This document shows positions 23,465 to 28,150 of a stretch of DNA of 28,150 nucleotides, in pieces. Source of the stretch: JAPLFM01 sp964650885 (GTDB lineage: Bacteria > Bacteroidota > Ignavibacteria > Kapaibacteriales > UBA2268); NCBI GenBank assembly GCA_964650885.1, contig CAZYXG010000036.1:1-28150 (forward strand), in the 5' to 3' direction. The translations under genes and the position numbers were made by a program. Position 1 is the first letter of the stretch. Every line of letters begins with the position of its first letter. Under the pieces are notes generated by a model. It had not been told where the DNA came from. It made no database searches and saw only the letters and a program-made list of their open reading frames with translations.

Positions 23465-25543
23465 ATGGAAAAGCAAAAAATAAAGAAAACCCAATCGTTA
23501 ATGGACTCCTATTCCGATCAAGCTAGTTATCTAGCAGATAAAGAATATGTGATGCATACAGAAAGCCCAGATGAAAATCTGGCTGAACTTTTAAGATTGG
23601 CAGCTGAAAGACTTAAAACCCATAATGATAAATTAATAAAGAAGGCATTCTATTTTGCATTGGAAGCTCATAAGAATCAAGTGCTTCCAACTGGTGAACA
23701 GTATAGTCAAAAGCTATTCGATGTGGCTAAAATTGTTTTAACCAACTTTCGTTTGGACGACACTTCACTTGTTTGTGCATTGCTTAGTGAAGCTGTGATA
23801 GAAGAAACTGGTTTCAATATAGAAGATATTCGCAAAGAATTTGGGTCAACAGTTGCTGAAATAGTAGAAGGAATTGATAAAATCCGAAATGTAGAAGAGA
23901 ACTTCATTGAGTATCTTTCATTCCTTGAGCAATATAGAAAAATCCTATTCTCACTTTTCAAAGATGTGCGAATTATTTTGATTAAAATTGCAGAGCGACT
24001 TTATATATTGCGTACTTTGCAATTCTATTCGGAAGAGAAGCAGCTTCGAATAGCCAAAGAAGCTATGGAAGTATTCGTTCCATTCACAAATAGATTCGGG
24101 CTAAGAAATATAAAATGGGAAATGGAAGACCTTAGCTTTAAATTCACAGACAAAGAATCATTCAATGAAATTAAAAGCAAACTAGATGGAACACGTGAAG
24201 AAAGAGAAAAATATTTGCAGAACTTTTTACAACCTATAAAAGATAAGTTAAAGGAAGATCCATTCCTTAATAAAAATAATATTACTTTGGAAATAGCTGG
24301 AAGAGCAAAACATATCTATTCAATATATAATAAGACAATTCTCCGCCAGCAACCAATGGAAAAACTCAACGACTTAATAGCAGTTAGAGTAATTCTTAAC
24401 ACTGACGATGAAAATATGTGTTTCTATGTTTATGGGCTTATAGCTTCAATTTATCATCCAGTACCAGAAACATTTAAAGATTACATAAATGCACAAAAGC
24501 AAAATGGCTACCAATCGCTACATACTGCTGTGATGGGGCCTGGCTCAAAACCAGTAGAAGTGCAAATCCGAACTATGCAAATGCACCTTGTTTCCGAAGA
24601 AGGCGTGGCAGCACACTTTAAGTATAAACGTGGGCTTGTGCCAGCAACTTCAGTTTTCGAGAACCAAAATGCACAAGAATGGATGGACTCCGTACGTGAG
24701 ATATTTGAAAACTCCGATGAAGAAAATCCAAAAGAGCTATTGGATTCGGTGAAAAATAATTTGTTCTTGAAAGAGATTCATATTTTCACACCAACAAATA
24801 AAATTCTTACATTCCCTTATGGCTCAACCCCTATAGATTTTGCTTTTGCAATTCATTCCGAGCTAGGCTATCACTGTGTGGGTGCAAAGGCAAATGCCAA
24901 AATAGTTCCTTTGGATTACAAAATGCAAAGTGGCGATCAGCTTGAAATTCTTACTTCCAATAAGCAATTTCCTAATAAGGAGTGGCTTAAGTTTGTCAAC
25001 ACGAGCCGTGCCAAATCGCAACTAAATCGTTTTTTCAAAAACGATGATAAAATTAGCTTCTGCGAAGGCAAAGAACTTTGGGATAACACACTCAAATCTA
25101 AAGAATTAAAACTGGACAAAAAAACTTTTGTAGCGTTACTTAAGAATTTCAGTTTTTCAAATGAAAAAGAATTCTATATCTCGCTTGCCAGATTGAAAAT
25201 CAGCACTCGTGACATACTTAAATACTTGCATAGCCGAGAAAGTGGAATAGAAATTTCTCAAGCTAATAATGACAATAACATTTTTGCAAATCCAAATGCT
25301 GAGAGCTATGTAATTAATCTGATTATCAAGGGCAAAGACAGGCCAGCCCTTGTTAATGACATTACAAAACTAATCATCAAAAAAGATGAAGCTATGCTTA
25401 GTGGCGTCAGTTTTGATACTTACAACAATGATTTTACAGGTATTCTCACAATTAATATTAAAAATTCAAAAATACTCAGCGTATTGACCCAAGAAATTAC
25501 TGAATTAAATGGAGTTGATTCAGTTGATTGGCTGGAAAAATAG
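23465..25543 (+). CDS. rel: Rel/SpoT-homolog (p)ppGpp synthetase with degenerate hydrolase domain
   Basis: The ATG at 23465 is preferred over a TTG three codons earlier, giving 692 residues. Domains in order: an HD-like domain (about 55-200), the (p)ppGpp synthetase domain (about 270-390), TGS (about 435-500), a short helical region, and a C-terminal ACT domain (about 615-690). The synthetase retains its conserved features: GRAKHIYSIY, LIAVRVIL, FKDYI followed by NGYQSLHT, and EVQIRT. The HD domain does not: where active hydrolases have HPL and LLHDVVEDT, this protein has KLF and LLSEAVIEET, so the metal-binding His/Asp set is missing. It should therefore make but not degrade the alarmone, and a separate hydrolase would be expected elsewhere. 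The TGS and ACT domains allow ribosome or metabolite control. The GH13 gene follows after 76 bases. Confidence 0.93.
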   Translation: MEKQKIKKTQSLMDSYSDQASYLADKEYVMHTESPDENLAELLRLAAERLKTHNDKLIKKAFYFALEAHKNQVLPTGEQYSQKLFDVAKIVLTNFRLDDTSLVCALLSEAVIEETGFNIEDIRKEFGSTVAEIVEGIDKIRNVEENFIEYLSFLEQYRKILFSLFKDVRIILIKIAERLYILRTLQFYSEEKQLRIAKEAMEVFVPFTNRFGLRNIKWEMEDLSFKFTDKESFNEIKSKLDGTREEREKYLQNFLQPIKDKLKEDPFLNKNNITLEIAGRAKHIYSIYNKTILRQQPMEKLNDLIAVRVILNTDDENMCFYVYGLIASIYHPVPETFKDYINAQKQNGYQSLHTAVMGPGSKPVEVQIRTMQMHLVSEEGVAAHFKYKRGLVPATSVFENQNAQEWMDSVREIFENSDEENPKELLDSVKNNLFLKEIHIFTPTNKILTFPYGSTPIDFAFAIHSELGYHCVGAKANAKIVPLDYKMQSGDQLEILTSNKQFPNKEWLKFVNTSRAKSQLNRFFKNDDKISFCEGKELWDNTLKSKELKLDKKTFVALLKNFSFSNEKEFYISLARLKISTRDILKYLHSRESGIEISQANNDNNIFANPNAESYVINLIIKGKDRPALVNDITKLIIKKDEAMLSGVSFDTYNNDFTGILTINIKNSKILSVLTQEITELNGVDSVDWLEK

Positions 25544-25619
25544 ACATTGTGAAAAAGATATTAATAATTTTTAGCAATAGCACTTTAACTTGCTTTTGAA
25601 ATGAAACAAAAAACAAAAA

Positions 25620-27491
25620 ATGAATACTGAAAACTTAGAAATTTTAAAAACAAGATTAGAGCAATTAGACAAGAAAGAATACAAACATAAATTTGCAATT
25701 CCCAAAGTCTGGATTGATTGTGCCAAAAATACAGAAACTATTGAACTAAACCCTTTTCAATTTTTTTTAAATCAAATTGCAAAAATAGAAGAACTATCTA
25801 AATCTGCTAAAAGTAAACCAAAGCGAAGTAGCGACAAATTAGTTTATAATTTATTTCCACGCTATGCTACTGCTTTCGACCATAATTCTGATAAAGATAT
25901 TGCAATTGAGATTGAAGAAAACCAATTCAGAGAAACTGGCACTTTTCTAAAATGTATTGCATTATTGCCTTATATCAAATCTTTAGGTTGTAATTTAATT
26001 TATACTCTGCCAGTTACTTCTATTGGAATAGACGGCAAAAAAGGTTCACTCGGTTCGCCTTATGCCATTCGCAATCCACTTGAACTGGAAGAAACTTTAT
26101 CAGAACCTATACTTGATTTAGATATTGACTCACAATATAAAGCTTTTGTGGAAGCTGCACATTTGCTTGGTATCGCAATTGTAAATGAATTTGTGTTTCG
26201 CACAGCAAGTATTGATTCTGATTTGGCTCTAGAACATCCAGAGTGGTTCTATTGGATTCAGTCTCGAATTAAAGATAGAGAAGTTGGCAACACAAGCGAA
26301 GCTCGATATGGTATGCCGATGTTTAATAAAAAAGAATTGACCGAAATTAAAGCAAAAGTTGCTTCTGGCGATTTTGAAAACACAGTCCCTCCACACGAAC
26401 AACATAGAAAAATGTTCAATCCAACTCCGCTAAAAGTGGCAAGAGTGGAGAGCAAAATTTTCGGTGTCACGGGCAAAAGTCAGGAAAGCAGAATACCTTC
26501 TGCATTTGCCGATTGGCCGCCAGACGACAATCAGCCAGCTTGGAGCGATGTTACTTATTTGAAATATTACGATGCACAAGATTTCAACTACATTGCTTAC
26601 AATACCATTAGAATGTACGATGCGAAATTAGCGAAGAAGAAAAACAAAGTTGATAATCTTTGGGAATTTGTCAGCAATATTATTCCTACATTCCAAGATA
26701 AATATGGAATAGATGGAGTTATGATTGATATGGGTCACTCATTGCCCGAAGCTTTACTGCTAGAAATCATTAAAAAAGCTAGAGCTAAGAATAGCGAATT
26801 CATTTTTTGGGAAGAAAACTTTTTACTTTCCGAAGAAAGTATTTCAAATGGATATGATGGAGTGCTTGGTTATGCTTGTTTCGATGAACACGAACCTGAT
26901 AAATTCAAAGATATAGTTGAGCTTTTCCCACAAGCGGAATCAACTATACCTCAATTTTTTGCTACTTCTGAAACTCACAACACAAAAAGAGCTTACGCTA
27001 GATTCAAAAATAGAATGTACAATTTGATGACTTTCAAGTTGAACCGTCTGCTTCCATCTATTCCATTTATTCATAATGGTTTTGAACTATGTGAAGAAAC
27101 TCCCGTAAATACTGGACTTGGCTTTACAGATGAAGAAATTGCCGAATACCCTGCGGAAAAACTACCACTTTTTTCATTGGCTGCTATGAATTGGCAAAAT
27201 GAAAATTCTATTATTGACGAAATGATAGAATATAATAAAATGCTTAGCAATATTGATTTCACAAATAATGTTTTGGACTCAATTGATTTGGGCAGCGGTA
27301 TGGTTGCGTTCTATCGGAATGTAGCAAATGAGAAATTACTTGCTATTGCTTCTATGAAATCAGAACAAACAGAAATTGATTTGAATAGATTTGAAGGCAC
27401 TTTGCACAAAGATTTGAATGAAGAAGCTGCCGATAAAACCCAAAAGCTAATATTAAATCAATTCGATGTAGCAATTTATTTAGTGAAGTAA
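25620..27491 (+). CDS. GH13 (GlgE-like) glycoside hydrolase-family protein with atypical active site
   Basis: The 623-residue soluble protein has no signal peptide. The alpha-amylase barrel is recognisable: LVYNLFPRYATAF (74-86), LPYIKSLGCNLIYTLPV (116-132) and GSLGSPYAIRNP (142-153). EHPEWFYWI (205-213), YGIDGVMIDMGH (362-373) and FELCEETPVN (488-497) follow, and a beta-type C-terminal domain ends the chain. The last block and the overall order resemble GlgE (maltosyltransferase, GH13_3). The nucleophile position D370 and the acid candidates E398/E399 remain. However, the near-invariant Arg two before the nucleophile is Met (M368), and the third catalytic Asp block reads SETHNT. Substrate is unknown, and it may be altered in specificity or non-catalytic. 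It lies 76 bases after rel on the same strand and could be co-transcribed. Its 3' end is eight bases from the convergent dut stop. Confidence 0.8.
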   Translation: MNTENLEILKTRLEQLDKKEYKHKFAIPKVWIDCAKNTETIELNPFQFFLNQIAKIEELSKSAKSKPKRSSDKLVYNLFPRYATAFDHNSDKDIAIEIEENQFRETGTFLKCIALLPYIKSLGCNLIYTLPVTSIGIDGKKGSLGSPYAIRNPLELEETLSEPILDLDIDSQYKAFVEAAHLLGIAIVNEFVFRTASIDSDLALEHPEWFYWIQSRIKDREVGNTSEARYGMPMFNKKELTEIKAKVASGDFENTVPPHEQHRKMFNPTPLKVARVESKIFGVTGKSQESRIPSAFADWPPDDNQPAWSDVTYLKYYDAQDFNYIAYNTIRMYDAKLAKKKNKVDNLWEFVSNIIPTFQDKYGIDGVMIDMGHSLPEALLLEIIKKARAKNSEFIFWEENFLLSEESISNGYDGVLGYACFDEHEPDKFKDIVELFPQAESTIPQFFATSETHNTKRAYARFKNRMYNLMTFKLNRLLPSIPFIHNGFELCEETPVNTGLGFTDEEIAEYPAEKLPLFSLAAMNWQNENSIIDEMIEYNKMLSNIDFTNNVLDSIDLGSGMVAFYRNVANEKLLAIASMKSEQTEIDLNRFEGTLHKDLNEEAADKTQKLILNQFDVAIYLVK

Positions 27492-27499
27492 TTTAGTTT

Positions 27500-27967
27500 C
27501 TAAACCCCAGTGCTGCCGAAGCCACCTGCTCCACGCTCAGTGTCGTCTATAGTGTCGGACTCTGCCCAATTCACTTGTGAGTATTGAGCTACTACTAATT
27601 GTGCAATTCTATCGCCACGATTTATGATAAAGTTTTCTTTACTAAAGTTAGCAAGTATTACTTTGATTTCTCCACGGTAATCGGAATCAATTGTGCCAGG
27701 AGAATTCAAACAAAACACACCATTCTTTGCAGCCAATCCACTTCGAGAGCGTACTTGACATTCAAAGCCCTCGGGCAAAGCTATAGCCAAGTTAGTTGGC
27801 ACCATTTCCACTGTACCAGCTTTTAGCTCAATTGGCTCAACGAGTGCAGCGTAAACGTCCATACCAGCTGAACCACTTGTGGAATATACTGGCAATGGCA
27901 AATCTGTAAAATCAGGGCTAACCCTTTTAACTTTAACGACTATTTTTTCTGCCACCACTTCTTCCAT
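27500..27967 (-). CDS. dut: dUTP diphosphatase (dUTPase)
   Basis: Dut hydrolyses dUTP to dUMP and pyrophosphate, keeping uracil out of DNA and supplying dTMP synthesis. All five motifs of the trimeric family are present: AGMDVYA, RSRSGLA, GTIDSDYRGEI, RGDRIAQLVV, and RGAGGFGSTG at the C-terminus. The ATG at 27967 gives 155 residues, close to the usual size, and is preferred. A GTG at 27988 would add seven residues (162), and an in-frame stop lies just upstream of it. Either start overlaps the end of the preceding gene (by 35 or 56 bases in another frame), so translational coupling is likely. The 3' end converges on the GH13 gene with an eight-base gap. Confidence 0.96.
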   Translation of the reverse strand: MEEVVAEKIVVKVKRVSPDFTDLPLPVYSTSGSAGMDVYAALVEPIELKAGTVEMVPTNLAIALPEGFECQVRSRSGLAAKNGVFCLNSPGTIDSDYRGEIKVILANFSKENFIINRGDRIAQLVVAQYSQVNWAESDTIDDTERGAGGFGSTGV

Positions 27968-28150
27968 CTTTTCTGTTTGAATCGCCACCAGATCTTCTTA
28001 CTCCAGAAGGTCTATCGGAATCGCTTCTTCTTCTTGGTTCAAATCCATCATTTCTTCTTTCGCCGCCTCTATCGTCTCGTTTGAAGTCTGGTTTATCAGC
28101 ACTCCAAGGTCTGCGTTCTGGTCGGCTATCTTTATCGTCTCTATTGAAAG
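27933..28150 (-). CDS. C-terminal end of an Arg/Gly/Asp-rich protein (cut by window edge)
   Basis: A frame open from the right edge encodes 71 residues before TAA at 27933-27935. They are strongly basic and polar, with RDDKDSRPERR, KRDDRGGERR and RRSGGDSNRK patterns ending in GGRKNSR. Such RGG/RDD tails are common on rRNA pseudouridine synthases and DEAD-box RNA helicases of Bacteroidota. The body lies outside the window, so the identity is open. The frame runs 35 bases into dut (56 if dut starts at GTG). The lack of stops and the biased composition support a real gene end. The start lies beyond the window. Confidence 0.7.
   Translation of the reverse strand, partial: FNRDDKDSRPERRPWSADKPDFKRDDRGGERRNDGFEPRRRSDSDRPSGVRRSGGDSNRKDGRSGGRKNSR

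Noticed and set aside
1..28150. Mobile element, prophage or defence island
   Set aside because: No transposase, integrase, terminal repeats, nuclease or toxin-antitoxin pattern is seen. Content is mostly housekeeping, envelope and signalling genes.

Overview
This 28.15 kb window is AT-rich bacterial chromosome from the Bacteroidota/Chlorobiota (FCB) group. The evidence is a PD40-OmpA outer-membrane protein, a TamB-like giant protein, a secreted protein with a type IX-like C-terminal tail, a TAnnTTTG promoter box before serC, and several genes without a Shine-Dalgarno sequence. A deep Ignavibacteria- or Kapabacteria-like lineage would fit, but that placement is inference. There are no tRNA or rRNA genes, no CRISPR array, and no recognisable insertion sequence or prophage.

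Layout. 1-5450 (minus strand): serC with its terminator and promoter, a frameshifted RidA-family pseudogene, a PD40 protein with two OmpA domains, and a small outer-membrane barrel protein. 5500-8293 (plus): rsmB and a secreted protein. 8294-14840 (minus): a DUF4139 protein, cheW and a 1529-residue TamB-like protein. 15013-15873 (plus): a receiver-domain protein with a long linker. 15870-23314 (minus): pdxB, a protein of an unrecognised family, a chemoreceptor with a periplasmic c-type heme motif, a second member of the unrecognised family, a tail-anchored coiled-coil protein and a 96-residue protein. 23465-27491 (plus): a Rel-type (p)ppGpp synthetase and a GlgE-like GH13 protein. 27500-28150 (minus): dut and the Arg/Gly/Asp-rich C-terminus of a gene cut by the window edge.

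How the genes relate. Chemotaxis-type signalling recurs: a heme-motif receptor, a CheW adaptor and a stand-alone receiver, without cheA, cheB or cheR here. serC and pdxB, 15 kb apart, supply consecutive steps of DXP-dependent PLP synthesis. Envelope biogenesis is represented by TamB, PD40-OmpA and the barrel protein.

Most worth pursuing: (i) two paralogous helical/FN3-like proteins of an unrecognised family that flank the heme-motif chemoreceptor, one apparently co-transcribed with it and the other with pdxB; (ii) the GlgE-like GH13 protein, whose conserved active-site positions are altered; (iii) the Rel protein, with an intact synthetase but a degenerate hydrolase domain and a striking repeat array in its upstream region; (iv) the tail-anchored coiled-coil protein with two polyglycine hinges.
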